64,000 nucleotides of DNA from a bacterium (GTDB taxonomy: Bacteria; Vulcanimicrobiota; JABDET01). The first letter of the stretch is position 1. Each line of letters opens with the position of its first letter. The notes beneath the pieces are model-generated. The model saw only the letters and a program-made list of their open reading frames with translations. It was not told where the DNA came from and did no database searches. The stretch lies in NCBI GenBank assembly GCA_021800275.1, contig JAJYZB010000002.1, positions 1-64,000 on the forward strand, in the 5' to 3' direction. Both the position numbers and the translations under genes were made by a program. Below are positions 17,474 through 26,863 of the stretch, piece by piece.

Positions 17474-18505
17474 TTACTTTTCTTTTTTTCTCAAATCCTG
17501 GCTTTTTTTCAATATTTCTGGCAGTTTTTCTAGAGAAGCCAGAATTTTAAGATGAAGAGAGTGAGGTCTTGCAGGGGCTCCACTGACAAATGAGTTTGCC
17601 TTAACATTTCCCCAAACTTCTGCACCCCCGGCAATAATACAGTTTTCTCCAATTTCAATATGATCTCGAAATCCCGCCTGTCCCCCAATCATGGTTCCCT
17701 TGCCAATTCTAACACTTCCTGAAAATCCGACCATGGCAGCAATCAAACAGTTTTCTCCAATTTCACAGTTGTGGCCAATTTGAACTAAATTGTCAATTTT
17801 AGTTCCTTTTCCAATCCTCGTTTCTCCAAGGGTGGCTCGATCAATAGTGCTGTTGGCTCCTACTTCAACGTCATCTTCTAATACAACGGTTCCAACCTGA
17901 GGAATATGGAGTGGATGACCGTTTTCATCCGAAACATAGCCAAATCCCTCCCCTCCAATTACAGCTCCTGGATGAATAATACAGTTTTTTCCAATTTTAA
18001 CTCCTGTTAAAAGAGAAACATGAGGATGTATAAAGCTCCCATCGCCAATCTGCACATCTTCTCCAATATAAACAAATGGAGACAAGACCACGTTATCTCC
18101 TACAACAGCATTTTTTTCTATGACAACATGATAGCCAATCATCGCTTTTGATGAAATGACTGCCGATGATCCAATGACTGCTGTGGGATGTATTCCGGGC
18201 TTAAATAAGGCGGCTGGATGAAAAAGAGCAAGAAGTTTCGCAAAAGCTAATTTTGCGTTTTTAACTATAAGATAAGATTTTCTGTATTCACCTTTAAACT
18301 CAGAACACAGAATAACTCCAACAGAACTTTTTTCAGCATCCTGAATTTTTTTCGCCTGATCCACATAGACCAGATCTCCTGACTTCGCATCCTCAATCCT
18401 CGAAATTCCTGAAATTAATAGATCAGGATTCCCAACAAAAATTCCCCCAACTTTTTCTGAAAGCTCTTTTAAAGTATAACTTACTTTTGACTGAATCGTT
18501 TCCAT
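17474..18505 (-). CDS. lpxD: UDP-3-O-acylglucosamine N-acyltransferase
   Basis: LpxD adds the second hydroxyacyl chain to UDP-glucosamine in lipid A synthesis, so this organism should make lipopolysaccharide. The N-terminal uridine-binding domain (about 1-100) is followed by a long left-handed beta helix of hexapeptide repeats (about 105-315, such as IGENCIIAGGAEVWG) and a C-terminal helix. The catalytic His is in VQIGHNCEIG (about 240). 343 residues is normal. The ATG lies inside the end of the cytochrome c gene (25-base overlap), so lpxD probably rides on the oxidase operon. No other lpx genes are near. Confidence 0.95.
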   Translation of the reverse strand: METIQSKVSYTLKELSEKVGGIFVGNPDLLISGISRIEDAKSGDLVYVDQAKKIQDAEKSSVGVILCSEFKGEYRKSYLIVKNAKLAFAKLLALFHPAALFKPGIHPTAVIGSSAVISSKAMIGYHVVIEKNAVVGDNVVLSPFVYIGEDVQIGDGSFIHPHVSLLTGVKIGKNCIIHPGAVIGGEGFGYVSDENGHPLHIPQVGTVVLEDDVEVGANSTIDRATLGETRIGKGTKIDNLVQIGHNCEIGENCLIAAMVGFSGSVRIGKGTMIGGQAGFRDHIEIGENCIIAGGAEVWGNVKANSFVSGAPARPHSLHLKILASLEKLPEILKKSQDLRKKEK

Positions 18506-19872
18506 TGGGGATCTCGAAGGCTTTGAAACAATTTTTTTTGAAAAGCCGAGCTGTGAGAAGATGGACGTCTTAAAAAAGTCTTATTTAACTTGCTCACATA
18601 AAAAGCAAGCGCCCACCTCTGCTGCTGACTTAATATCGAATCATACGTCGGCATTGAAGTACCGCTCAATCCTGTTGAAATTGTGGCATAAATTTCTCGT
18701 GGAGAATTTCCTCTTTTTAAGAATCCTCCTGCTAAATTAGCAGGTTTAACCGGGTAACCCCAATCATCAATTGAAGCAGCAGAAGAAGAACCATCCCCAT
18801 GCGGAAGACCATCTACAGAGTCAACTCCAGGCCCATGACAACTGCTGCATCCTGCAGTTCCATAAAATAATTTCCTCCCTTCTTGAATAGCAGCCATAAG
18901 AGAATTTTTAGAAAATTGAGGCTCATGAATCTTTAAAACTTGAACAGGTGTAGGACTGGAAAACAACTTTTTCCCTGTTTGTGGATTCACGGCAAATCCT
19001 TCGATATATTTAGCCGCATCCCATCTTTCAAGAGGATTTAAGAATCGAAAAGATGGCATTGAAGTTCCAAACAAACCGTTAGAAATGGTGCGATAAAGAT
19101 CCAGTGTCAGCGGCCGTTCTGTTTCAAAGGTGGTTTTAAACATAAATTCTCCCGAACGGAAATCTCGGGGCTTAGGAAAAAGAAAAACAGATAAAGATCC
19201 TCCCCCATTCCCATAGATTCCGTGACAGGCAGCGCAGTACTGTGTGTAAACCTCCTTGCCTTTCTCAACACTAGCCTGATCGGATTGAATCTCGGGATTT
19301 TGAACAGAGAGCCAACCCTTTTTCTCTTGTAGAATAGGTTTCCAATTCTTTACAATCAATTTCTGCAGCAATTTTTTAGGTATTATTAAAGTTAAAAGAA
19401 GCCCCGGCTTTTTAACCTGAGCAAATTTAAGAGTGAACCAGGCTGCAGGAACTCCATCTATCTTTTTTCCGCCTATCTCAGATCTGCCGCAGAAAGCTTT
19501 TAAACTGCTGGAAACAAAAAGATAAATCAAATGATTAGGATTATAGGTGAAAAGCTTTCTTAAACTCCGAGTTCTCTGCAGCACATAAACAGGCGTTCCT
19601 GAAGGGGTCATAATCTTTTTTTTAGATACAACAGCTTTAATTTCCGAGAAATCGTCTCTGAAATTAACCCTGGGAAAACTGGGAATTAAACTGTCAGGGG
19701 ACCAGTAGAAAGCGTACCACCAGTCCTTTGACACATTTTGAGGGAAAATACTCTGAGCGCCTGACCTTAAATAGGATGATGATTCTCTTTTTATCAGGAC
19801 CTCATAAAACAGAACCCAGAAAAGTGTTAAAAGAACCACAGCCGCGGAAAAAAGCCAGAATCTCTTTTTCAT
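18481..19872 (-). CDS. Membrane-anchored diheme cytochrome c
   Basis: 463 residues with an N-terminal uncleaved signal anchor (about 5-26). A first region of about 180 residues has no known fold. Two c-type heme domains follow: CAACH (C213, C216, H217) and CSSCH (C342, C345, H346), each followed by a likely Met ligand in TSMPSF and TSMPTY. It is in the cytochrome oxidase operon right after ctaA. Subunit II here carries no fused heme c domain, so this protein is a good candidate for the electron donor to CuA. That role is inferred from position. Confidence 0.88.
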   Translation of the reverse strand: MKKRFWLFSAAVVLLTLFWVLFYEVLIKRESSSYLRSGAQSIFPQNVSKDWWYAFYWSPDSLIPSFPRVNFRDDFSEIKAVVSKKKIMTPSGTPVYVLQRTRSLRKLFTYNPNHLIYLFVSSSLKAFCGRSEIGGKKIDGVPAAWFTLKFAQVKKPGLLLTLIIPKKLLQKLIVKNWKPILQEKKGWLSVQNPEIQSDQASVEKGKEVYTQYCAACHGIYGNGGGSLSVFLFPKPRDFRSGEFMFKTTFETERPLTLDLYRTISNGLFGTSMPSFRFLNPLERWDAAKYIEGFAVNPQTGKKLFSSPTPVQVLKIHEPQFSKNSLMAAIQEGRKLFYGTAGCSSCHGPGVDSVDGLPHGDGSSSAASIDDWGYPVKPANLAGGFLKRGNSPREIYATISTGLSGTSMPTYDSILSQQQRWALAFYVSKLNKTFLRRPSSHSSAFQKKLFQSLRDPQWKRFSQK

Positions 19873-19877
19873 GAGAA

Positions 19878-20798
19878 TTAAACAACCGCCTCTGATACCT
19901 GTGGATTAAACTCCATTCTAACTTTAATCGCTAACAGAAAATTAAGAGCCAAAAGAAGAGTTCCAACTCCGACATGAGCGGTTGTAAAAAGGATTGATTT
20001 TCCTGTTAAAACCACTCCGATCCCAAGGAAAACCTGCAGAACAACTAAAATAATATTAATCTGACAGATCTTTCTTAAATTGGCAAATCCCCATCCCAAC
20101 CAGGAAGTGCCTGAAACAAAAAATAAAACCAGAAGAGCTCCTATCCTGGTGTGTAGAAAATTCACCATCACGCCAAAACTCATATCCAATCCTGGAGGGA
20201 AAACCTGTCCGAATGCTAGAGGAAAAGTGGAAATCGCTAACCCTGTCCCTAAATGTCTCGCAAACGCGCCTAATAAAATTTGAACATAAATTAAAAGAGG
20301 AGTTGTCAGAGTTAGAACTTTCAAACTATAAATTCGACTCCCAGGCGCCTGAAGCTTCACAGACGTGCCAGAAGTAAAATAAGCCAGACAAACCATAAGG
20401 CAGAAAAAAACTTGAGCCAGGGCTGCATGGGCTGTGGAAACATCAAATGGAAGTCCGTACAGAACTGTGATCCCGCCTAAAAGAGCCTGTGCAAAGACTG
20501 CGCCAAGAGCTGTTATGCCAAGCCATTTTACCCCTTTCGAAAAATTAAATCTCCAGAGCGAAATGACTAATATTAACGTCAACACTGCATCAGTGCCAGC
20601 TAAAATCCGATGTCCATATTCAAACCAGAGAACCCCTTTAAAAGGAGGAAAAAAATGAGATGGAAGGGGCCAGGTTGGAATGGTCATTCCTGCTCCAGTG
20701 CTCATCACCAAAGAACCTGCTAAAATCAATAAAAACGTAAAAATAACCGCAAATAACGCGAAATAATAAACTTTCCTGAACTCCGTATTATTCATCAA
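19878..20798 (-). CDS. ctaA: Heme A synthase
   Basis: CtaA (COX15 family) oxidises heme O to heme A for aa3-type oxidases. There are about eight membrane helices in 306 residues. The four heme-related histidines sit in the expected helices: EYGHRIL (about 62), TAHAALAQ (about 125), FLHTRIGAL (about 215) and TAHVGVG (about 275). A 4-base overlap joins it to the upstream SCO gene. Its presence with ctaB means the oxidase uses heme A or O. Confidence 0.94.
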   Translation of the reverse strand: MMNNTEFRKVYYFALFAVIFTFLLILAGSLVMSTGAGMTIPTWPLPSHFFPPFKGVLWFEYGHRILAGTDAVLTLILVISLWRFNFSKGVKWLGITALGAVFAQALLGGITVLYGLPFDVSTAHAALAQVFFCLMVCLAYFTSGTSVKLQAPGSRIYSLKVLTLTTPLLIYVQILLGAFARHLGTGLAISTFPLAFGQVFPPGLDMSFGVMVNFLHTRIGALLVLFFVSGTSWLGWGFANLRKICQINIILVVLQVFLGIGVVLTGKSILFTTAHVGVGTLLLALNFLLAIKVRMEFNPQVSEAVV

Positions 20799-21682
20799 TT
20801 TCCAGGGATGTTTCTGAGCAGTTCAGAAATATCTTTCTTCATCACGAGGAGGTTTGACAGCTTTGAGCCATTAAAATATCCTCGAATTCTTCCTTCTGGA
20901 TCAACCAGAACAAAATCCATGGAATGAATAATCCCCGGATCCTTATGAGGCAGAAGTGTTTCATGAGGAACATACACCAGCATCAAATGAAGTTTTTTTA
21001 AAACCAGAGTGCGAATCTCATCAGGGGTTCCCGTTAAAAAAAACCAGTTTTTATTTTGAAAATGGTTCTGTTTAATGTATTTCTTTAAAACTGACGGAGT
21101 GTCGAATTTAGGATCTACACTGATTGAAACAAAACTGACCCTTGGATTACTAGCAAATTTTTTTTCCAGCAGAGCCATATGATGTTCATCAATCGGGCAT
21201 TCTGAAGTGCAGCGTGTTAAGAAAAAATCTAAAACCCAAACTTTCCCAATTAAACTCTTAGAGGAGAATAATTTCCCATCTTGATCGATTAAAGTAAACT
21301 TTGGAACCTTTCCGTCAACTGAAAGTTTTTTAGGGGGAGAGATGGGTTCAGCTCCTAGCCAGATTCCAATTCCACTGGTAACTGCCACAAAAACGATCAA
21401 AAACACAGTAATTCCCCATACCATGGAAACAGAAGATTTCTTGTCTCGAAAATAGGGGTTGCTGGCAAAAAGCTCCTCTATCTCATTTTTTAATTGACCT
21501 AAAGATCGCCAGCGCGTGTAAAAAAGAAGAAAGAGAAGAAATCCAATCAGCAGAAAAGGAACAACCAGCAAGAACAAAATTCCCGAGTTAAAAGCTTTTA
21601 TCAAGGCTCTCCCTCCAACAGAATTTAGAAGAGCCAGTTTACAGAAGGCGCAGGTTTGAAACAGATGATTAAAGCCCACCAT
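20795..21682 (-). CDS. SCO1/SenC-type copper chaperone with extra N-terminal membrane domain
   Basis: The C-terminal part (about 125-295) is a SCO thioredoxin-like domain that loads copper into CuA of oxidase subunit II. It has the copper cysteines in TRCTSECP (C158, C162) and the His in IIHSMDF (about 258). The N-terminal part is unusual for SCO: a CAFCK pair (C11, C14), a hydrophobic segment (about 33-55), a charged linker and a second hydrophobic segment (about 87-109). This first part resembles the small membrane proteins with a Cys-pair start found in some oxidase operons, so the gene may be a fusion. It sits between oxidase subunit IV and ctaA. Confidence 0.88.
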   Translation of the reverse strand: MVGFNHLFQTCAFCKLALLNSVGGRALIKAFNSGILFLLVVPFLLIGFLLFLLFYTRWRSLGQLKNEIEELFASNPYFRDKKSSVSMVWGITVFLIVFVAVTSGIGIWLGAEPISPPKKLSVDGKVPKFTLIDQDGKLFSSKSLIGKVWVLDFFLTRCTSECPIDEHHMALLEKKFASNPRVSFVSISVDPKFDTPSVLKKYIKQNHFQNKNWFFLTGTPDEIRTLVLKKLHLMLVYVPHETLLPHKDPGIIHSMDFVLVDPEGRIRGYFNGSKLSNLLVMKKDISELLRNIPGN

Positions 21683-21696
21683 AACTCAATGACCTT

Positions 21697-22008
21697 TTAG
21701 CGACTGAGTTGAATAATATGAATTCCATCCCAGATGATTAATGCGCACAAAAGTCCAACTGTCAGCAGGACGCCCAGCACGACCGACAGAATCAAAGGAA
21801 ATTTTTCAAAACGCAAATGCATAAAATAAAAAGAAACAAGATAGGCCTGAGCCAGCATCAAAGCTAAAATCAATTCATTTTTCCAGGGGATGCCTTTATA
21901 CGCCGCGAAAATCTCAAAACCTGTTAAAATCATCAACAGGACCCAAACCAGAATAAACGTCTTTGGACTGACAATAGGTTCTTGTGTATGACTTCCTAAA
22001 TTTTCCAT
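21697..22008 (-). CDS. Cytochrome c oxidase subunit IV
   Basis: A small three-helix membrane protein (103 residues from ATG 22008) of the prokaryotic COX4/CtaF family, which supports assembly of the oxidase core. Hydrophobic segments lie at about 18-36, 45-66 and 76-96, with the FYFMHLRFE sequence typical of the second helix end. The track start at 22080 runs back into the subunit III gene in another frame and is unlikely. It is 14 bases after the subunit III stop. Confidence 0.85.
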   Translation of the reverse strand: MENLGSHTQEPIVSPKTFILVWVLLMILTGFEIFAAYKGIPWKNELILALMLAQAYLVSFYFMHLRFEKFPLILSVVLGVLLTVGLLCALIIWDGIHIIQLSR

Positions 22009-22022
22009 TTTTACATCCACCC

Positions 22023-22664
22023 CTAAAGGAGATAAATGACAGCCAGAATGAAAACCCAAACCAAATCCACAAAGCTCCAATACATGCCAGCCAATTCAAT
22101 AGTCTCATCTGAAACTTTCCCCATCAATTTCAAAACTCCTATAAAAGAAAGGATAAGAACGCCGGTTAAAACATGAAACCCGTGAAAACCTGTAATCATG
22201 AAAAATAATCCGCTGAATAAAGGAACCCCCCAGGGGTTTGTATTAAGTCTTGCTCCTAACCCAATAAAATGCGCCCACTCATGCGCCTGCATTGCTAAAA
22301 ATACGATCCCGCATAAAATAGTGACCGCATAAAAAAAACCAAATCTCCGATTTTTACCCTGTTTCAAGCCTTCTACAGCCACTGCCATGAATGTGCTGCT
22401 GGAAAGCAGGACCACTGTCATAACAGCTAAATATCCAGGCTCAAAAATCTTCCAGCGATCGGGCCAGGATGGACTGATAAATCTCTCAAAAGTATAAACC
22501 GCGAGAAAACTCCCAAAAAGCAGAGCATCTGAGATGATAAAAATCCACATCATCAATTTCTTTCGATTTCTGGAAAAAGCGGATGGAGCAAACTGCTCCG
22601 CAGAGACTTGCTCAGGGAGCCCATGAATTCCCTCAATCGGTTCCATTCTTCTTATTTCCTCCAT
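22023..22664 (-). CDS. Cytochrome c oxidase subunit III (copy near subunit IV)
   Basis: A heme-copper oxidase subunit III with five hydrophobic segments in 213 residues. Family signs include WIFIISDALLFGSF, the helix with QAHEWAHF, and GFHGFHVLTG near the fourth helix, ending in YWSFVDLVWVFI. It follows a second subunit III-like gene (22725-23360), so the operon has two such proteins. The N-terminus (about 35 polar residues) is cytoplasmic. Confidence 0.92.
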   Translation of the reverse strand: MEEIRRMEPIEGIHGLPEQVSAEQFAPSAFSRNRKKLMMWIFIISDALLFGSFLAVYTFERFISPSWPDRWKIFEPGYLAVMTVVLLSSSTFMAVAVEGLKQGKNRRFGFFYAVTILCGIVFLAMQAHEWAHFIGLGARLNTNPWGVPLFSGLFFMITGFHGFHVLTGVLILSFIGVLKLMGKVSDETIELAGMYWSFVDLVWVFILAVIYLL

Positions 22665-22724
22665 CTATTAGCCTCCTCCTGGAAAAAATGCCTTTCATTC
22701 CACAAGATCATCTAAAACAATCAT

Positions 22725-23360
22725 CTACACAATTCGCAGCAGACAATACAAATAAATCCATAAAAACGTTAAAAAATGCCAGTATGTTGAAGCCAGACGA
22801 GCGGAAGTAAGGGAAGATTTAAAATTTTTTATCTGCCATGTGCCAAAAAACAAAAAAACGAGCCAAAGAATCCCGCCTAAAAGATGCAGCCCATGCAGAC
22901 AAGTCAATAAATAGAAAAAAGAAGCATGAGGGTTAGTCGGAAGGAAATATCCCTGTCCCTCCATCAATTTCCAGACATAAATCTGCCCTCCTAAAAAAGC
23001 AAATCCTAAAACCACTGTTATTCCAAGCCAAAAATGATATCCATGCTCCTGTAAAGATCTTAATTTTCTTTTTGATATTTCAAAAGTAAAACTTGAAATA
23101 ATCAAAATCATTGTATTCAGCAGTAAAAAAGAGGGGAAATAAATGGGCTTCCAATCCCCTGATTCTCTTCGAATGATAACGGCGCTGGTAAAAGCTGCAA
23201 ACAGCATAATGACCGCAGACAAAAAAAGCCAGAGGCCAATCCATTTTACATGCTCCTTATAATAAAAATCATCCCCTCTAGGAGAGCTTCCATCCCCCCC
23301 ATCAATTGGAATAGGAGGCTTTGTCGATTTTAAAACAGAAGCTGGCATCTTAATGTCCAA
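22725..23360 (-). CDS. Cytochrome c oxidase subunit III-like protein (second copy)
   Basis: A second five-helix subunit III family protein (211 residues). Compare WLFLSAVIMLFAAFTSAV, GGQIYVWKLM, LHGLHLLGGILW and YWHFLTFLWIYLY with the neighbouring copy. The two are clearly diverged, so this is an old duplication or a paralogue with its own place in the complex. It overlaps the end of ctaB by 11 bases and lies 60 bases before the other copy. Its precise role is unknown. Confidence 0.88.
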   Translation of the reverse strand: MDIKMPASVLKSTKPPIPIDGGDGSSPRGDDFYYKEHVKWIGLWLFLSAVIMLFAAFTSAVIIRRESGDWKPIYFPSFLLLNTMILIISSFTFEISKRKLRSLQEHGYHFWLGITVVLGFAFLGGQIYVWKLMEGQGYFLPTNPHASFFYLLTCLHGLHLLGGILWLVFLFFGTWQIKNFKSSLTSARLASTYWHFLTFLWIYLYCLLRIV

Positions 23361-24228
23361 CCTTATCTAAAACCATCAACACAAATAAAAACGGGAGATA
23401 AACAAGGGCTGCTCTCATTAATTGTCCTGCCAGCGGCTTAGACAGCTTCAGCCAGAATCGCAGAGCGTAAATTAAAAGCAAGCTGCTGAGAATTAAAGAG
23501 CCGATAAAATAAGATGCCCCAGTAACATGAGTAAAAGTTAGAAGAGGGCTCACACCCACCAGAACACATGAACAAATGAGAATTTCATACGCGATCAGAC
23601 GTTCATTTTGAGGAACAGGAAAAATACGAAATCCCGCTTTTTCATAATCCTCTTTAGACAGCCAGGCAATCGCAAAAAAATGAGGAAACTGCCAGAAAAA
23701 AACAATTCCAAAAAGCAGCCAGGCTAATGGACTGATGTGATCCTGCACTGCAGCAGGTCCCATCATAGCCGGTAGAGCTCCTGGGACAGCTCCTGCTGCA
23801 ATACACCAGGAACCAATCTTTTTGGATGGAGTGTAAACAAAAACATATAAAACTAAAGCCAGAGAGGCTAGAAAACCTGTTAACAGATTAACTGTGAAAG
23901 CTAAAATCAACAATCCTGAAAGCGCCAGACAAACTCCAAAAATAAAAGCTTCCGCCACTTCCATTCTTCCTGATGGTAAAGGCCTTCTGGATGTCCTGCT
24001 CATAACAGCATCTTCTTTTATTTCTATAATTTCATTAAAAACATTCGCTCCTCCGATCACAAAAAGAGAGCCCAGTGAAAACGAAAGAAAAAGCAGAAAA
24101 TGAAAACTTCTGCCATCTGCTAAAAAAAAGCCGGTTAAACTAGACAGCCAGACTAAAAGAGAAAGTTTAATCTTAACTAGCTCAGAATAGTTCTGAAGCA
24201 TAATCAAAGGCTTTCTCATAAGCATCAC
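23350..24228 (-). CDS. ctaB: Protoheme IX farnesyltransferase (heme O synthase)
   Basis: CtaB (COX10 family, UbiA fold) attaches a farnesyl chain to heme B. About nine membrane helices are visible. The prenyl-diphosphate motif appears as ANVFNEIIEIKEDAVM followed by SRTSRRPLPSG, and the second acidic loop as SKEDYEKAGFRIFPV. Together with ctaA downstream it supplies heme for the oxidase in the same operon. The start may be any of three closely spaced Met codons; the first is preceded by GCAGGTG. Confidence 0.95.
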   Translation of the reverse strand: MMLMRKPLIMLQNYSELVKIKLSLLVWLSSLTGFFLADGRSFHFLLFLSFSLGSLFVIGGANVFNEIIEIKEDAVMSRTSRRPLPSGRMEVAEAFIFGVCLALSGLLILAFTVNLLTGFLASLALVLYVFVYTPSKKIGSWCIAAGAVPGALPAMMGPAAVQDHISPLAWLLFGIVFFWQFPHFFAIAWLSKEDYEKAGFRIFPVPQNERLIAYEILICSCVLVGVSPLLTFTHVTGASYFIGSLILSSLLLIYALRFWLKLSKPLAGQLMRAALVYLPFLFVLMVLDKVGH

Positions 24229-24262
24229 CTGCAGAAACAGCCTTTAAAAAGTTTCATCTTTG

Positions 24263-26041
24263 TCAATAATTCCCTGCCGCCGCTTGTTCTGGCACCACTT
24301 GAGGTAAATAATCTTTAGCAGCTCCAGGGTAACTGTAGTCATAGGGCCAGCGTTGAACTTCAGGTGAATTTCCTTCCCAATTCTCATAAGGTAGAGGTGA
24401 AGACAGCGTCCATTCAAGTCCATTCGCATTCCAGGGATTAGCTGAAGCTTTTTCCCCTCTCAACATGCTCCAGAAAAAATTAAACACAAAAACTAACTGA
24501 GCTGCTCCAAGAGCAAATGCATTGATACTGATGAATACATTGATAGGCTGCAGTGATTTAAACATCGTGTAATACTGCACAGGATCATACAACCTTCTCA
24601 TCTCACCATGAAGTCCTAAAAACATCATCGGAAAAAAGGTGCAGTAATAAGTGATAAAAGTGATCCAAAAATGAAATTTTCCAAGAGTTTCATTCATCAT
24701 CCTCCCAAACATTTTAGGGAACCAGAAATTCGTCGCGGCAAAAATTCCAAAAAGAGAAGCTCCCGCCATAATAAAATGAAAATGTGAAATCACAAAATAG
24801 GTGTCGTGCAGCTGGATGTCAGCAGGAGCCATTGCTAAAAAAATCCCGCTCAATCCCCCTGTCACAAACAAAGAGACGAATGCCAGTGCAAACAACATCG
24901 GGGTTCTCAACTGAATTTTTGCTTCCCATAAAGTAGCCATCCAATTAAAAGTTTTAATCGCGGAGGGAACCGCGATAATCAAAGTCGTAATATCAAAAAA
25001 CAAACCCAGATATGGATTCATTCCACTGACAAACATATGGTGTCCCCAAACAATAAAACTTAAAGATCCTATAGCCAGGATTGAACCTACCATAGCAGGA
25101 TATCCAAAAATTGGCTTTCTACAAAAAGTTGAAAGAATGTCAGAAGTAAATCCCATGGCTGGCAGCATCACGATATAAACCTCAGGATGTCCTAAAAACC
25201 AAAATAAATGCTGCCATAAAAGAGGCGATCCTCCTTTATTTGGCAAAAGTTTTCCGGCGACATAGAGACCACTTGGCAGAAAAAAGCTGGTTCCAAAATG
25301 TCTGTCCAGAAAGAGCATGACCACAGCAGCAGTCAGAGCAGGAAAAGCTAAAATCCCAACAGCGGCTGTGGTAAAAAGAGCCCATGTGGTAAGCGGCAGC
25401 CTCATCATATGCATTCCTCTGGTTCTCATGCTCAGGACCGTAGTAACAAAATTTAATCCTCCCATGGTAAAAGAAATAATGAAAAATGCCATACCGACAA
25501 TCCAAAAACTCTGTCCCCAGTCAGATCCCGCAATCGCGGTTTTAAGGGCGCTCAAAGGGGGATAAGATGTCCATCCCGCTGAAGCAGGTCCTCCAGGAGA
25601 AAAGAAAAAAGAAGAAAGCATAACCAACAAACCTGTCAAATAAACCCAGTAAGAAAGCATATTGAGAAAAGGGAAAGCCATATCATCAGCTCCTATTTGC
25701 AGCGGAATCAAAAAATTCCCAAATCCTCCAACCAGAGCAGCTGAAAGGAAAAAGAAAACCATTAAAGTCCCATGCATTGTGAACAAGGCGGCATACACTT
25801 CAGGGCGCATGACTCCACCAGGGAATGCTCCAGGAAAGAGAGTTCCTAAAATGGGCCATGAATGTTCAGGCCAGGCAATTTCGAGACGAATCAACATCGC
25901 CATTCCTGCAGCTATCAATGCTGAAGCAAAAGCAGTAATTAGATACTGAATTCCTATAACCTTGTGATTAGTGCTGAAAATATAATGCTGCCAGAAACCA
26001 GGGATTTTGTGATGCCTCTCGACCTGTTTGTCCACTGTCAT
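24263..26041 (-). CDS. Cytochrome c oxidase subunit I
   Basis: This is the catalytic subunit of a proton-pumping heme-copper oxidase: 592 residues and about 12 helices. It has the low-spin heme His in TMHGTLM, CuB ligands in WFLGHPEVYI and WGHHMF, and the high-spin and low-spin heme His pair in SHFHFIMAG. The GHPEV form with its Glu marks the type A (mitochondrial-like) family. It follows subunit II by six bases. Heme type is inferred from the ctaA/ctaB neighbours. Confidence 0.96.
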   Translation of the reverse strand: MTVDKQVERHHKIPGFWQHYIFSTNHKVIGIQYLITAFASALIAAGMAMLIRLEIAWPEHSWPILGTLFPGAFPGGVMRPEVYAALFTMHGTLMVFFFLSAALVGGFGNFLIPLQIGADDMAFPFLNMLSYWVYLTGLLVMLSSFFFSPGGPASAGWTSYPPLSALKTAIAGSDWGQSFWIVGMAFFIISFTMGGLNFVTTVLSMRTRGMHMMRLPLTTWALFTTAAVGILAFPALTAAVVMLFLDRHFGTSFFLPSGLYVAGKLLPNKGGSPLLWQHLFWFLGHPEVYIVMLPAMGFTSDILSTFCRKPIFGYPAMVGSILAIGSLSFIVWGHHMFVSGMNPYLGLFFDITTLIIAVPSAIKTFNWMATLWEAKIQLRTPMLFALAFVSLFVTGGLSGIFLAMAPADIQLHDTYFVISHFHFIMAGASLFGIFAATNFWFPKMFGRMMNETLGKFHFWITFITYYCTFFPMMFLGLHGEMRRLYDPVQYYTMFKSLQPINVFISINAFALGAAQLVFVFNFFWSMLRGEKASANPWNANGLEWTLSSPLPYENWEGNSPEVQRWPYDYSYPGAAKDYLPQVVPEQAAAGNY

Positions 26042-26047
26042 TATTAA

Positions 26048-26863
26048 TTATTCTCCTTCGTCTTCTTTTCTCAAATGTGCAAGCTCTTTCTGAAACCTTA
26101 CATTACTTACAACGAAGCAGGTCCCACGCATAGTATAATGCCCCCGACCACAGAATTGAGAACAGGCGATCTCATATTTCCCTTTTTTTTCAGGAATAAA
26201 CCAGGTTGAGATAGTCATTCCAGGAACAGCATCCTGTTTCACACGAAAAGCAGGAACAAAAAAACTGTGAACCACGTCTAAAGATCTGATTCTTAAAACA
26301 ACTGGTTTCCCCACAGGAAGATACAAATCATCTTTGGTCCAGACATCCTGCTTTCCCGCCGAATCTTTAGGATCAATTCCAAGAGGATTTAAAAAAGAAA
26401 TGTATTTAGGGTTGAGTTTTCCAAAAACTCCATCAGGACCAGGGTAAAGAAAACTCCATGAGAACTGTTGAGCGACTACTTCTACCTGAAGAGCATTCGG
26501 AGGAGGAGCCTGAATGACTGTCTTTTTCCAAACTTTTACCCCCCAAATCCCTAAAACGGCTAAAATAATAGCTGTGCCCAATGTCCAGGTAACTTCAAGG
26601 GCATAACTTCCAGGGATGTAAGTCGATCTTTCTTTATTTTGATCCGAATACTTCCAGATAAAATATCCGGTGAGACCCTGAACCAGAACGAAAAAAATGC
26701 CTGTTATAATAAAAAGAACATTCATCATCTGGTCAATGGAAATCCTATTTGAAGCTAATGGAGGCATCCATTTTATAAAAAATGAGGCAGTGCCAATAAC
26801 TACGATCAAAGCAAAAATCAAAAACATACCCCATGCTTCAAGAGGGCGTTTCAATAATTTCAT
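26048..26863 (-). CDS. Cytochrome c oxidase subunit II
   Basis: Two membrane helices (about 11-30 and 47-70, with a third hydrophobic stretch near 93-110) precede the periplasmic cupredoxin domain holding CuA. The CuA ligands are visible: H199 in VVHSFFVP and C234, C238, H242 and M245 in CSQFCGRGHYTM. There is no C-terminal heme c domain, so this is not a caa3-type fused subunit. It is the first gene of the minus-strand oxidase operon. Confidence 0.95.
   Translation of the reverse strand: MKLLKRPLEAWGMFLIFALIVVIGTASFFIKWMPPLASNRISIDQMMNVLFIITGIFFVLVQGLTGYFIWKYSDQNKERSTYIPGSYALEVTWTLGTAIILAVLGIWGVKVWKKTVIQAPPPNALQVEVVAQQFSWSFLYPGPDGVFGKLNPKYISFLNPLGIDPKDSAGKQDVWTKDDLYLPVGKPVVLRIRSLDVVHSFFVPAFRVKQDAVPGMTISTWFIPEKKGKYEIACSQFCGRGHYTMRGTCFVVSNVRFQKELAHLRKEDEGE

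Noticed and set aside
17336-17533. ORF of 65 residues over tRNA-Ala
   Set aside because: It is the translated tRNA (GGQLGERVDRTHEVEGSNPF-like) and its 3' flank.
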